NCBI RefSeq assembly: GCF_030915385.1
Contig: NZ_CP133268.1
Coordinates: 930,001 to 994,000, forward strand
Direction of reading: 5' to 3'
From: Neobacillus sp. PS3-12
GTDB taxonomy: Bacteria; Bacillota; Bacilli; Bacillales; Cytobacillaceae
DNA: 64,000 nt
The notes under the pieces are model-generated. The model ran no database searches and was not told where the DNA came from. It saw only the letters and a list, made by a program, of their open reading frames with translations. Numbering within the stretch: the stretch's first letter is position 1; every line of letters starts with the position of its first letter. Of the stretch, positions 44,751 through 53,939 are shown one piece after another. The translations under genes and the position numbers were made by a program.

Positions 44751-45509
44751 ACAGTACTTTCTAGCAAATAATTGTCAATTTATGCAAAATGGGCCTGGAT
44801 TTATGAGTGTCCAATTAACCGTGGACCTTGATAAAGAACTAATGAACCGACCATTTTATTGGCATTATTTAGAAAAACCGGTGGTATCCCAAACCCAATG
44901 CAGCTTACTTTTATAACAGATCAAAATAAGGCTCCTGATTCAATAAAAGGGGAGACGATTCATTTTGGTTCGCCCAGACTACATCAAATTTTTCAATCAA
45001 CTAAAAGCCTTGCGGGCTATATTCGCCTTTACGAGAATCATAACTATAGCAATCAGCAAACCCCCTTATATCCTTGGCTATGTCTGAATTTAAAAATTTC
45101 TTACAAATGTGATCGTAAATGCGATATCTTTAGGTCAATTGGTTTGCAGTTGATTACAGGTCAAATGGTGGAAGATTTCCATACCACGTTATTGACGGTC
45201 CCGTTAACACCAAAGATTCCAGACTACTCTTTTACTCTTTCACCCCTTATTAAGCCAGTGAGCGGAATAAATCGGATCGAAAAATTTATCAAGATGGGAA
45301 TCAATAATGAAGATCATAATTGGGCAGAGGAAGCTAGAAACCGCTGGGAAAAGGACCTACAGTTGTTAGATCATTTTTATGAAAACGAGGAAAATAAAAA
45401 CGAGAGCTATGAAATAGAAAAAAAAGCTCTACAAGAACAATATGAACCGAAAATCATTATTTCATATATTAATGGCGGTCTATTTTACTTAACTCAAAAG
45501 TCTTTTTAA
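44719..45509 (+). pseudogene. yqhG: YqhG-like protein, frameshifted
   Basis: Frame 1 from 44719 reads MQQQEIHQFLEQYFLANN to MNRPFYWHYLEKP and then a wrong-frame tail; the family continuation TGGIPNPMQLTFITD to the end is in the next frame. One additional A in the A5 run at 44873-44877 would give EKTGGIPNP and a single protein of about 263 residues, the size of B. subtilis YqhG. Length 791 is 3n+2, as expected for a single deletion. Function unknown; coupled to yqhH. Confidence 0.85.
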
Positions 45510-45522
45510 CTTCTTGACTGTT

Positions 45523-45564
45523 CCCTTCATTTTTTAAAATTTTTTTCTAAAAAATGAAGGGATA
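45523..45564 (+). terminator. Terminator after yqhG
   Basis: Stem TCCCTTCATTTTTTA/TAAAAAATGAAGGGA with a T-rich loop. The long AT part could pair in either direction. Confidence 0.7.
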
Positions 45565-45615
45565 GACGGAATTCTGTCGAATAAACTTATATATTCATGA
45601 AAGGTGGTGTTTTTT

Positions 45616-46686
45616 ATTGTAAGCGCTACAGAAATATTAGCCAATCGAATTATCTCAGATGCCGTTAGAAACCAAGCAACAGATATTCACATTATTCCTC
45701 GAAGAACAGACACACTCATCCAATTCCGTTTAACAAACAAGTTAATTCCTCGTTTATCACTGCCAATTGAAGATTGTGACCGACTTATCTCCCATTTTAA
45801 ATTCACAGCTAATATGGATATTGGCGAAAGAAGACGTCCGCAGAATGGTGCCTTTATTTGCGAAATCAACGGTGAGTTGCTTGGACTGAGACTCTCCACT
45901 CTGCCCTCCAACAGTCGAGAAAGCCTCGTCATTAGGTTATTGCCGCAACAAGAACAAATCCCCTTCCATCAGCTATCCTTATTCCCATTAATGACCAGAA
46001 AGTTGCTTGCACTTCTCAAACATGCCCATGGCTTAATTATTTTCACAGGTCCCACTGGAAGCGGAAAATCAACTACCCTCTACTCTCTTTTAAATGAAAC
46101 TGCACACCTTTTTCACCGTAATGTCATTACCCTTGAAGATCCAATCGAAAAAAATTATGATTCCGTACTACAAGTGCAAGTGAACGAAAAAGCAGGCATC
46201 ACGTATGCAACTGGTTTAAAAGCGATCTTACGACACGACCCAGATATTATCATGGTTGGGGAAATCAGGGATAGCGAAACAGCTAAAATTGCTGTACGTG
46301 CTGCCCTAACCGGTCACCTTGTCTTGACAACCATGCACACTAGGGATGCCAAGGGGGCTGTTTATCGTCTGCATGAATTTGGCGCCAATTGGCTTGAAGT
46401 CGAACAGACCTTGGTCGCAGTCACTGCACAAAGGCTGGTTGAGCTAACATGCCCTTTTTGTGAGGATGAGTGTACACCGTTTTGTTACACGGAGGGAAGA
46501 TGGAAAAGAGCAAGTGTTTTTGAACTTTTATCAGGAAAAAATCTTCATTTGGCGATGAAGGAAGCAAAGGGGGCTAATGTCGATCTAAATTATCGGACAT
46601 TAAAGGATGTTATTCGAAAAGGAATTGCCCTCGGATATATTAAAGAAAGTGAATACGAAAGGCTTGTATATGATGAAACAACGTAA
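45616..46686 (+). CDS. comGA: Competence pseudopilus ATPase ComGA, apparent ATT start
   Basis: About 356 residues. Type II/IV secretion ATPase that assembles the competence pseudopilus: Walker A GPTGSGKST, Asp box HDPDIIMVGEIRD, His box GHLVLTTMHTRDA, and a zinc-binding pair CPFCEDEC. The ATT at 45616 (then VSATEILANRIISDA) is eight bases after AGGTGG and aligns with the B. subtilis N-terminus. The GTG at 45604 lies within that ribosome site, so it is a poorer start. Confidence 0.93.
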   Translation: MVSATEILANRIISDAVRNQATDIHIIPRRTDTLIQFRLTNKLIPRLSLPIEDCDRLISHFKFTANMDIGERRRPQNGAFICEINGELLGLRLSTLPSNSRESLVIRLLPQQEQIPFHQLSLFPLMTRKLLALLKHAHGLIIFTGPTGSGKSTTLYSLLNETAHLFHRNVITLEDPIEKNYDSVLQVQVNEKAGITYATGLKAILRHDPDIIMVGEIRDSETAKIAVRAALTGHLVLTTMHTRDAKGAVYRLHEFGANWLEVEQTLVAVTAQRLVELTCPFCEDECTPFCYTEGRWKRASVFELLSGKNLHLAMKEAKGANVDLNYRTLKDVIRKGIALGYIKESEYERLVYDETT

Positions 46687-47704
46687 ATGGACCTTGATGG
46701 AGCAAGCAACTTTTTTAAAAAGGATTGGTGAGTTGTTAGCAAGAGGATATCCGGTTGCAGAGGCAATGGAATCCGTTTCCTTTCAATTATCCCCTTCAAA
46801 AAAAGTGGAGTTAGTAGAATGCTTAGCTGCATTAAAAAAAGGACTTACCTTTCATGAGGTATTAGCCACCCTTGGATTTCACAGTGATTTGATCGGCTAC
46901 GTCTATTTCGCAGAACAACATGGGAGCTTTGCCGAAGCCCTTTTAGAAGGAAGCGGACTTGCATTAAGAAAAGCAAAAGATATGCATTCCTTATTAAAAC
47001 TCCTACAATACCCCTTAGTCTTAATTATGATCACTGGCTTTTTATTTCTCTTTGTTGAAAAAATGTTATTACCTAAATTTACCTCGTTATTTAAATCAAT
47101 GAACCTTGAAGCAAATTTTTTCACAAAAATTGTTTATGCATTTGGACAATTTTTTCCAACAGTCATTTTTGCCATGTGCATGATCCTCGTATTATTAGGA
47201 ATCTACTACTGGTTCATTTTCCGAAAAATTTCCGTGCTCCAACAAAAATCCCTCTTGTCCAATCTTCCGCTAATTGGAAATTCCCTCAAATTATTGTATA
47301 CTCACTATTTTTCCACACAATTAAGTTTTCTATTATCAGGCGGGATTTCCTTTTCTGAGGCACTCTTGTTATTTGAGAAAAATAAGAACCAGCCCTTATA
47401 CAGTGAGCTGTCTAAACAAATCAAGTTAAAACTGGTTACAGGTGAACACCTAGAGTCAATTTTGGGCAGTTTTCCATTTTTTGAAAAGGAATTTCCACTA
47501 ATCGTTAAACACGGCCAAGAAAATGGAAAGTTAGATCAGGAATTACTGTTTTACAGCAAGCATTGTATTGTCCTTTTAGAAGAAAAGGTGGAAAAAAGTT
47601 TAAAAACCATTCAGCCCATTCTCTATTTATTTATTGGTTTTCTCGTTGTGTCAATGTACTTAGCAATCCTATTACCAATGTTCCATCTAATGGATGGAAT
47701 CTAA
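46670..47704 (+). CDS. comGB: Competence pseudopilus membrane platform ComGB
   Basis: 344 residues, GspF/PilC-like, two repeats each with membrane helices (LLQYPLVLIMITGFLFLFVE; VIFAMCMILVLLGIYYWFI; LYLFIGFLVVSMYLAILLPM). ATG at 46670 overlaps comGA by 17 bases. Confidence 0.93.
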   Translation: MMKQRKWTLMEQATFLKRIGELLARGYPVAEAMESVSFQLSPSKKVELVECLAALKKGLTFHEVLATLGFHSDLIGYVYFAEQHGSFAEALLEGSGLALRKAKDMHSLLKLLQYPLVLIMITGFLFLFVEKMLLPKFTSLFKSMNLEANFFTKIVYAFGQFFPTVIFAMCMILVLLGIYYWFIFRKISVLQQKSLLSNLPLIGNSLKLLYTHYFSTQLSFLLSGGISFSEALLLFEKNKNQPLYSELSKQIKLKLVTGEHLESILGSFPFFEKEFPLIVKHGQENGKLDQELLFYSKHCIVLLEEKVEKSLKTIQPILYLFIGFLVVSMYLAILLPMFHLMDGI

Positions 47705-47721
47705 AACGGAGGAAAATAGAT

Positions 47722-48027
47722 ATGAAAAATGAAAAGGGTTTTACGTTAATTGAAATGATGATTGTCATGCTCATTATCTCTGTTTTGTTAATCATTACAA
47801 TTCCAAATATTACGAAGAATAATTCCAATATCAATAACAAAGGCTGCAGTGCTTTTAAAAAAATGGTAGAAGCCCAGATCCAATCATATGAAATGGAAAA
47901 TGACCAACCACCGACATCGATCAAGGAACTTATTGATGACAATTATTTAAAAACAGATAAATGTCCTGACGGGACACCTGTTGCCATTCAAGCAGATGGA
48001 ACTGTTGAAACTGTTGTAGTCCAATGA
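47722..48027 (+). CDS. comGC: Major competence pseudopilin ComGC
   Basis: 101 residues. Type IV prepilin: MKNEKG-FTLIEMMIVMLI with cleavage by ComC after Gly and Glu at mature position 5, hydrophobic helix, and two Cys (C in NNKGCSAF and DKCPDG) for the known intramolecular disulfide. AACGGAGG site. The longer upstream frame is not coding. Confidence 0.95.
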   Translation: MKNEKGFTLIEMMIVMLIISVLLIITIPNITKNNSNINNKGCSAFKKMVEAQIQSYEMENDQPPTSIKELIDDNYLKTDKCPDGTPVAIQADGTVETVVVQ

Positions 48028-48461
48028 AATCTGAACAAGGCTTCACGCTCATAGAAGCATTGTTTGTATTAGCAATTTTCCTTATCATTGCCACGGTTTC
48101 TGCTATTTGCTTTAAACCGCAACATGAAACGATGGAAAGCGAAGCATTTCTATATCAGCTTCAGTCAGACCTATTTTACGGCCAGCAATATGCGCTTTCC
48201 CACCAGCATACCGTTTCCGTCGTTATCTATCCGGATCAGCATTATTACATTTTACGCTACACCCCAACATCAAAGCCCTTTTTAACAAGGTATTACTCCA
48301 ATTTAATAACGATTTCCCCTGTTACCCTTTCATTAGTTTTCGATTTTACTCCAAGTGGGTCTGTGAATAAGTCTGGTTCTATTGCGCTCCAATGTGGAGG
48401 TAAACATTACCTATTAACCATTTTGATTGGAAAGGGCCGTTTTTATGTGGTTAAAGAATGA
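48024..48461 (+). CDS. comGD: Competence minor pseudopilin ComGD
   Basis: 145 residues, prepilin motif QG-FTLIEALFVLAIF. Overlaps comGC by four bases. Confidence 0.92.
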   Translation: MKSEQGFTLIEALFVLAIFLIIATVSAICFKPQHETMESEAFLYQLQSDLFYGQQYALSHQHTVSVVIYPDQHYYILRYTPTSKPFLTRYYSNLITISPVTLSLVFDFTPSGSVNKSGSIALQCGGKHYLLTILIGKGRFYVVKE

Positions 48462-48783
48462 TGGGCTAATATTGGCCGAGCTTCTGCTGTCATTATCATG
48501 TTTATTAATGCTTGGCTTGTTTTTCATCCCTTTGATCATTGATTTTAAGGTAAAAGACCGTTCTCTTCAGGTTGAAAAGCAAGCATATCAACTTTTGTAC
48601 GATGAGTTATACACTTTTACCAACAATCCCCTTTTAACTTCCAATCATTCAGTTATTATTAATGAAATTGAATATCAGATTTTTTGGCAGGAAATAGCTG
48701 ATTCGGGGCAAAAGGAGGTGTGCGTTAAGGTTGAAAAGAATCTTTTTCAGATTGAAAAAAGCATTTGCAAAACACCTGAATGA
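48445..48783 (+). CDS. comGE: Competence minor pseudopilin ComGE
   Basis: 112 residues. N-terminus MWLKNDGLILAELLLSLSCL, a degenerate prepilin-like start with Glu after the hydrophobic stretch. ATG at 48445 has AAAGGG upstream; overlaps comGD by 17 bases. Confidence 0.85.
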   Translation: MWLKNDGLILAELLLSLSCLLMLGLFFIPLIIDFKVKDRSLQVEKQAYQLLYDELYTFTNNPLLTSNHSVIINEIEYQIFWQEIADSGQKEVCVKVEKNLFQIEKSICKTPE

Positions 48784-49207
48784 ACATGCCTTTACACTTG
48801 TTGAAATGTTATTTGCCTTTTTGGTTTTTACAGTCATCATCTTTTTTATTTCACCACTTTTGGGTGTCATGGTTCAACATAATGCCCCTTCCATAAGGTT
48901 TCAGGAAATGGAGTGGGATGTATTTTCCAGCCAAATTAAAAAAGAAATTCGAATGAGCACAAAAGGGCAAGTTGTTAGTAACCGTCTAATTTTAACGGAA
49001 GATGGCGGCAGTATTTCTTTTGAAAAATATGAAAATATTCTCCGAAGGCGGGTAAACAATACAGGACATGAAGTTTTGCTTCAAAACGTTGCAGAAGTAA
49101 ATTTTACCCTTTTTCCTAATATGGTAAGAGTTGATGTAAAGGCTTTAAATCATCGAGAATATCTTTTAAATGTTCCCACATTTCTCAATTGGAGCAGTAC
49201 ACCATGA
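48731..49207 (+). CDS. comGF: Competence minor pseudopilin ComGF
   Basis: 158 residues from TTG, with AAGGAGGTG nine bases upstream inside comGE. Prepilin-like segment HAFTLVEMLFAFLVFTVII, then a soluble domain with IKKEIRMSTKG. Somewhat longer than B. subtilis ComGF owing to the N-terminal 17 residues. Confidence 0.88.
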   Translation: MKRIFFRLKKAFAKHLNEHAFTLVEMLFAFLVFTVIIFFISPLLGVMVQHNAPSIRFQEMEWDVFSSQIKKEIRMSTKGQVVSNRLILTEDGGSISFEKYENILRRRVNNTGHEVLLQNVAEVNFTLFPNMVRVDVKALNHREYLLNVPTFLNWSSTP

Positions 49208-49587
49208 TGAAAAATCAGAGGGGATTTACTTACCCATTGACACTTTCAATCCTTTTATCGTTTCTCATTTTCTTTTCCATTCAAGTAGACCAGCTTTTGG
49301 CAGATGAAAAAATGTTCCACGAAACAAAGAACATTTTATTGGAAGAGTATTATATGTTCATCTCAATAAAAAATGTTGAGGGAAAACTTCAAACTGGTGA
49401 AACCATTGCACAAAAAGGTACCTTTCCATATCTTAATGGGTATATCAGCTACCAAGCAGATTTACCATCAGGCAGTACGCAAAAAATAACGTTCACACTT
49501 CAGCTTCCTAGTGGAGAAACCATTGTTGGTATTGGATATTTTGATAAAAATTTAAAAAAGTTAACAAAATGGGTCGAAAAAAACTAA
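49204..49587 (+). CDS. comGG: Competence minor pseudopilin ComGG
   Basis: 127 residues, MMKNQRGFTYPLTLSILLSF. Its ATG overlaps the comGF TGA, and GGAG lies nine bases upstream. Last pseudopilin gene of the operon. Confidence 0.87.
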   Translation: MMKNQRGFTYPLTLSILLSFLIFFSIQVDQLLADEKMFHETKNILLEEYYMFISIKNVEGKLQTGETIAQKGTFPYLNGYISYQADLPSGSTQKITFTLQLPSGETIVGIGYFDKNLKKLTKWVEKN

Positions 49588-49676
49588 CTAAGAACCTTTT
49601 AGCATGGATCATGGGTGTTTGTTACGGTTTTAAACTGGACATACTTATCTATAATAGGTTTTAGGTAGGTGTGTCC

Positions 49677-49862
49677 ATGAAAACGAATGATTATGTAAAA
49701 TATATGACACAAACATTTGTAAAATTTATTGACCAGCCAAGAGAAGAGCGCATGCGGCAAAGACAGGAAAGACGAGAAAATAAAGCGGCGTTTTGGTTTC
49801 GTTGGTTTGGTATTATGCCTTATATACTGTACAGTGAGGTAAAAAAGAGAAAAAGATCGTGA
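49677..49862 (+). CDS. yqzE: YqzE family protein
   Basis: 61 residues, MKTNDYVKYMTQTFVKFIDQ with a basic middle and FWFRWFGIMPYILYSEVKKR. Matches the small YqzE family found beside comG. A GTG two codons upstream is possible but the ATG has better spacing to AGGTAGG. Confidence 0.88.
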   Translation: MKTNDYVKYMTQTFVKFIDQPREERMRQRQERRENKAAFWFRWFGIMPYILYSEVKKRKRS

Positions 49863-49890
49863 AGGAACAGGTATTCCTGTTCCTTTTTAT
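49861..49890 (+). terminator. Terminator after comG-yqzE
   Basis: Stem AGGAACAGG-TATT-CCTGTTCCT followed by TTTTA. Confidence 0.9.
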
Positions 49891-50054
49891 TTCTGTCAAC
49901 ATTTTTTTGTGATTTATTTCTCATTTTTTGAACATTATAAGACTGTAATTGTGAACATTTTCTAAACATATAGTGTTTATATTGTTAACCTCATTCCCTA
50001 GCTCTAAAAACTGTAATATAATTGAAAATATTATGGGGGTCAGAGGTGAACTAG

Positions 50055-50756
50055 ATGGAACAAACATTAAAAATTACAAACGTATTATCAGATCCAACAC
50101 GTTATTACATCTATCAATACATTACTAATCGTCATCAAGAAGTAACTGTTCAAGAAGTAGCTGACCATTTTAACATTCATCCAAATGTCGCGAGGCTACA
50201 TTTATCAAAACTAGAAGATGTAAATATGCTTGCTTCCGAAACAAAAAAAACAGGAAAAGGCGGCAGACCAAGCAGATTGTACCGTCTTTCAGATGATGTG
50301 ATCCAACTTCACTTTCCATTCCGCGATTATATGCTTTTAGCAAAGGTTGCGATTGAGACAATGGTTTCACTTGGTGAAGCAGGAAAAACAGCACTATACC
50401 ATACAGGAAAACGGTTTGGTGCAGAAGTAATTGAACAAGAATTGGCGAAAAAATCATTATCCAACAATGAATTGGAATTCGAGCAAAAGCTAAATATCTT
50501 AAAGAGTGCTGCAACTCTTGCAGGTTTTTATCCTGAATTTGAAGTAAATGGTGATCATTCCAAAATTTATTTTCAAATCTTTAATTGTCCATTTAAAGAA
50601 GTTGCACAGGACCATACTGATACAGTTTGTAATATGCATCAGGAATTTCTTCGAGGGATGTTTGAAGCGCTGTTTAGTTCTGCAGAACTGATTGAAAAAG
50701 AAAATATGATCAAAGGATGCAGTCACTGCAGTTATCAAGCTGTAGTTTCAAATTAA
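50055..50756 (+). CDS. SufR-like HTH transcriptional regulator with C-terminal cysteines
   Basis: 233 residues. N-terminal winged helix (about 8-75; LSDPTRYYIYQYI, EVADHFNIHPNVARLHLSKL) and a C-terminal domain with C178 (NCPFKEVA), C192 (VCNMHQEFL) and C222-x-x-C225. The spacing resembles SufR-type ArsR/DeoR regulators that bind an iron-sulfur cluster. Iron-sulfur sensing is inferred; targets are not visible. It is followed by yqgY. Confidence 0.75.
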   Translation: MEQTLKITNVLSDPTRYYIYQYITNRHQEVTVQEVADHFNIHPNVARLHLSKLEDVNMLASETKKTGKGGRPSRLYRLSDDVIQLHFPFRDYMLLAKVAIETMVSLGEAGKTALYHTGKRFGAEVIEQELAKKSLSNNELEFEQKLNILKSAATLAGFYPEFEVNGDHSKIYFQIFNCPFKEVAQDHTDTVCNMHQEFLRGMFEALFSSAELIEKENMIKGCSHCSYQAVVSN

Positions 50757-50849
50757 CGGTGCATTACAGTAACTCCCGATATTTACTTTACGTTTGCTTT
50801 TAACTTATAATAATGTAGTGATGGTATATAAGGTAAAAGGAGGGATTAA

Positions 50850-51095
50850 ATGGATCGAATGTTTAGAGTTTTAGGTTTTTGGACAGGGATATTTACAGTC
50901 ATGTTCTGGCTTGGCGGCATGGACAAAACGGCAATGCTATTCCTTGCTCAAACTGGTTTCTTTGTTCTCCTAAGCTATCTTAAACTATCAGAGCGAATGT
51001 ATATGTATGTATTTGCTGCATATCTAACCATTTTCTTTGCCGGCTTTACATATTGGACTACCTTTATGATGCCACTTAAAGGTCCACTTCAGTAA
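50850..51095 (+). CDS. yqgY: DUF2626 membrane protein YqgY
   Basis: 81 residues, about three helices (MDRMFRVLGFWTGIFTVMFW ... MYVFAAYLTIFFAGFTYWTT). Small conserved Bacillus membrane protein, function unknown. Confidence 0.88.
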   Translation: MDRMFRVLGFWTGIFTVMFWLGGMDKTAMLFLAQTGFFVLLSYLKLSERMYMYVFAAYLTIFFAGFTYWTTFMMPLKGPLQ

Positions 51096-51126
51096 GCTGG
51101 TAAGTGTTGCGTGTAAATGGTGAAAA

Positions 51127-51161
51127 AACGCTGGAGACTTTTCTCCAGCGTTTTTTCTTTT
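51127..51161. terminator. Bidirectional terminator between yqgY and the MidA-like gene
   Basis: Stem AAACGCTGGAGA/TCTCCAGCGTTT with a CTTT loop and T-tract. Confidence 0.9.
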
Positions 51162-52247
51162 AGTTTGGAAATAATTCTGTTTGATCGCATTTCATGTCTT
51201 TTTCCTGTATGCAAACATGGAACGAAGAACTCATTCCCGTTGGCATGATGAGACTGCGAATCGCGCGGTTTCTTTTGCTTTGTTCTGAAAATGGATTGGG
51301 GTCAAAATGTTCCTGGAGCTCTTGGAGAATTCCTGCCTTTAATAGGAATTCATCTTGTCTAAGCTTAGCCGCAAAATGTAACTGGGCATCGTTTCCTATT
51401 TTGATCAGCGAGTCAAAGTGGATATGTGATGTAATATCCATCTCTCCAGGGTGCTGGAGGACATTTTCAATCATTTGATGCTGATAGTAGCCTCTTAAGC
51501 TCCCTTTCCTCCTTTGCGGCTGCATCCATTCGTCATGTGTATAACCATAGTCCACTGTTGTTACCAAGCCTCTAACCAGAACCTTCCCCATTTCACCAAG
51601 CATATTACCCATATAGAGTGGAATCTCTATTCGCTGTTTCTCATTTAACTCAAATTCATTTTCTTGTAAAAATTGAAGAATAGCTTTGTCTGTTAATGGT
51701 ACCTTTACTTCCTGCAATTGGTCATTTTCGATACCCACCATTACTTCAAAAAGCCCACCATTTTCTTTTTCAACAACATGTACAGGTAATGCATCAAATA
51801 GTTCATTTGAAAAAACCATCCCCTCAAAGGGAGCAAGTTCATTCAAGTTAGCTGTTTGTTTAACATCAAAGTCTGTTAATAATTCATTTTGTAATTTTCG
51901 ATGATACGGACTGCTCTCGACAATGAAGTAGGTAATCGGAGTTCTCACCTTCGAGTGCCATTCCTCCAAAAATGCTCTGGCAAATCGCCCATTACCTGCA
52001 CCAACTTCACAAAATACCGGGGAAGCTGGGTTTTTTTCACGATAAAGGAGAACCATTTGGCAATAATCCGTCCAAATATATCTGAAATATTACTTGTAGT
52101 GATAAAATCTCCTTCTCTACCAATTTTCTGTTTATCTTTCATATAGTAGCCATACTCTGAATGATAAAGGGCTTGGCTTATGTAATCTGCGTAAGTGATT
52201 AACTGTCCAGGTGAGCGTTGGATCATGTCTTTTAAGTATGTAATCAT
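51160..52247 (-). pseudogene. SAM-dependent methyltransferase (MidA/DUF185 family), frameshifted
   Basis: From ATG 52247: MITYLKDMIQRSPGQLITYA, then YGYYMKDKQKIGREGDFITT and IFGRIIAKW; the rest (VLLYREKNPASPVFCEVGAGNGRFARAF to the end) is in another frame. An extra G in the GG at 52053-52054 (CC on the plus strand) joins them as AKWVLLYREKNP, giving about 362 residues. MidA (NDUFAF7) relatives methylate arginine in complex I; the bacterial substrate is unknown. The SAM loop EVGAGNGRFA is intact in the second part. Confidence 0.82.
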
Positions 52248-52353
52248 TTTTAGCCTCCGAATTAATACCATTGACATAGTGTTAATTTTCGTTGTATTTT
52301 ATATGTATTAGCTTAACTGTATACCTTCCAGTATAATATAAAAACTTCCCTTA

Positions 52354-52388
52354 AAAACCCTTCTCATCAATTCGAGAAGGGTTTTTAA
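52354..52388. terminator. Terminator after yqgX
   Basis: Stem AAAACCCTTCTC/GAGAAGGGTTTT with an 8-base loop. Confidence 0.9.
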
Positions 52389-52395
52389 TTTTCTA

Positions 52396-53028
52396 TTAGA
52401 AGCCATTTAAAAATGGGTTGCTCTCCATTTCTTCTTCAATGGTTGTAGTGGGTCCATGCCCCGACATAACGATTGTTTCCTCAGGAAGCGTCAAGAGCTT
52501 ATCATGGATACTTTTTAATAGTTGAGAGTGGTTACCTTCCACCAGGTCTGTTCGGCCAATACTGCCCTTAAATAAGGCATCTCCCGAAACAACTACTCCA
52601 TCATTTTCAAAGTAATAAGAAACACTACCAGGTGAATGTCCAGGCGTTTCATAAATCGTAAACTCAAAGGGCTCTAGCTTCATCTTTTCTTCTCCAGTTA
52701 AAAGACAATCAGCTGGCTTTACATGAGTATGTCCCTTAGTAAAATGATACGATCCATTTAACATCGGATCAGCTAGCCAGTTTTTTTCATTTTTATGGAG
52801 ATAAACAGGAATGTTAAAAAATTCCCGTACCTCATCAACTGCCCCTATATGATCAAAGTGAGCATGTGTTAATAGAATAGCTATTGGCTTTAGTTTGTTT
52901 TCATTTAACCATGATATAAGCTTTTTCCCTTCACTTCCCGGATCAAAAATTAAACAGGTCCCTTCTGGATTTTCAATGATATAACAATTTGTTTGCATTA
53001 TCCCTAAGGGAATTTGAGACCACTTCAT
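52396..53028 (-). CDS. yqgX: MBL-fold metallohydrolase YqgX
   Basis: 210 residues. Metallo-beta-lactamase motif THAHFDHIGAVDE, downstream His in YETPGHSPGSVSYY and SGHGPTTTIEEE. Glyoxalase II-like; B. subtilis YqgX is linked to bacillithiol-dependent methylglyoxal detoxification. ATG after GGAGG. Confidence 0.92.
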   Translation of the reverse strand: MKWSQIPLGIMQTNCYIIENPEGTCLIFDPGSEGKKLISWLNENKLKPIAILLTHAHFDHIGAVDEVREFFNIPVYLHKNEKNWLADPMLNGSYHFTKGHTHVKPADCLLTGEEKMKLEPFEFTIYETPGHSPGSVSYYFENDGVVVSGDALFKGSIGRTDLVEGNHSQLLKSIHDKLLTLPEETIVMSGHGPTTTIEEEMESNPFLNGF

Positions 53029-53268
53029 TCCTTTACCTCCAATTGCATAATTTCATTAAACTTACTATATCTAAATTACCATAAAAAAAGAAGAGGTTCC
53101 TTTGACGAAAGTAAACTGAATCAGGCAATTTTTGATGTCCTTCTTTTTTTTGCCCTCGACAAACAGATGAAAAAACTATAAAATGTATGTAATTGTATAA
53201 AATAACTTACATAACCATTAATAATACCTTTATTTGTTGATGATTACTTAATAAAAGGAGGCTAATAC

Positions 53269-53445
53269 ATGGGACTAGTTATTATTTTGACTCTAATAGC
53301 AATCTTGGCAGCTTTTGGTACACTTCGTTCGCTTAAGAGTAAAAACTTTTTAGGTGCATTCTGGGGTGCAGCATCCTTTCTAGTTTTCGGCTGGTTTGTT
53401 GTTATGACAGCTATTCATCATGGAGTTCCAGTTGGAACCCATTAA
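53269..53445 (+). CDS. yqgW: DUF2759 small membrane protein YqgW
   Basis: 58 residues: MGLVIILTLIAILAAFGTLR, then AFWGAASFLVFGWFVVMTAI; two helices. Preceded by AAAGGAGG at ideal spacing. Matches the small YqgW/DUF2759 proteins located between yqgX and yqgV. Confidence 0.85.
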   Translation: MGLVIILTLIAILAAFGTLRSLKSKNFLGAFWGAASFLVFGWFVVMTAIHHGVPVGTH

Positions 53446-53506
53446 AAATGGATCACATCCCTTTTTTCGGCAGTTTTCAATATTGAGATTATGATAATAA
53501 CTATTA

Positions 53507-53540
53507 AACAAAAAAGACTGCGATAGCAGTCTTTTATTAT
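53507..53540. terminator. Bidirectional terminator between yqgW and yqgV
   Basis: Stem AAAGACTGC-GATA-GCAGTCTTT with A/T flanks. Confidence 0.9.
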
Positions 53541-53854
53541 TATTCGTTAAGCAACTTGTTTACTTTCTCAACCTTTTCTTCCATTTTTCTGCTTTTATCT
53601 CTGCGATCATCAATTCGAATCGACGTGCAGACACGTTGGATCCCTTCTTTAAAAGGCTCTTGATGGATTGCCTGGACTACTTCAAGGAGTACTGCCAATT
53701 CACCTTCAATAATGGTATTCATCGGTGTCAGCTGAAAACGGATTTTTCCTTCTTCTTCATATTTCTTTAACACCTTTTGTACACTAGCAACATATTTACT
53801 TACGCTAGGAGTTTCTGTGCCAACCGGTATAACGGTAACATCAATAATTGCCAC
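53540..53854 (-). CDS. yqgV: MTH1187-family thiamine-binding protein YqgV
   Basis: 104 residues, ferredoxin-like fold, AIIDVTVIPVGTETPSVSKY near the N-terminus and FQLTPMNTIIEGELAVLLEV. The family binds thiamine or a precursor in the cytoplasm. GTG start. Confidence 0.9.
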   Translation of the reverse strand: MAIIDVTVIPVGTETPSVSKYVASVQKVLKKYEEEGKIRFQLTPMNTIIEGELAVLLEVVQAIHQEPFKEGIQRVCTSIRIDDRRDKSRKMEEKVEKVNKLLNE

Positions 53855-53939
53855 TTTTTTTGCACCAGCTTTCTCAATCTAATTTGCAAATTTATTTTAC
53901 CACTACAAAACCAAAAAGAAAAAGAATGAGCTGGTCGCT

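Noticed and set aside
44873..44877. Programmed ribosomal frameshift in yqhG
   Set aside because: The run is only A5 with no downstream pseudoknot evident, and the other frameshifts in the window are of the same one-base homopolymer type, so sequencing error or mutation is simpler.
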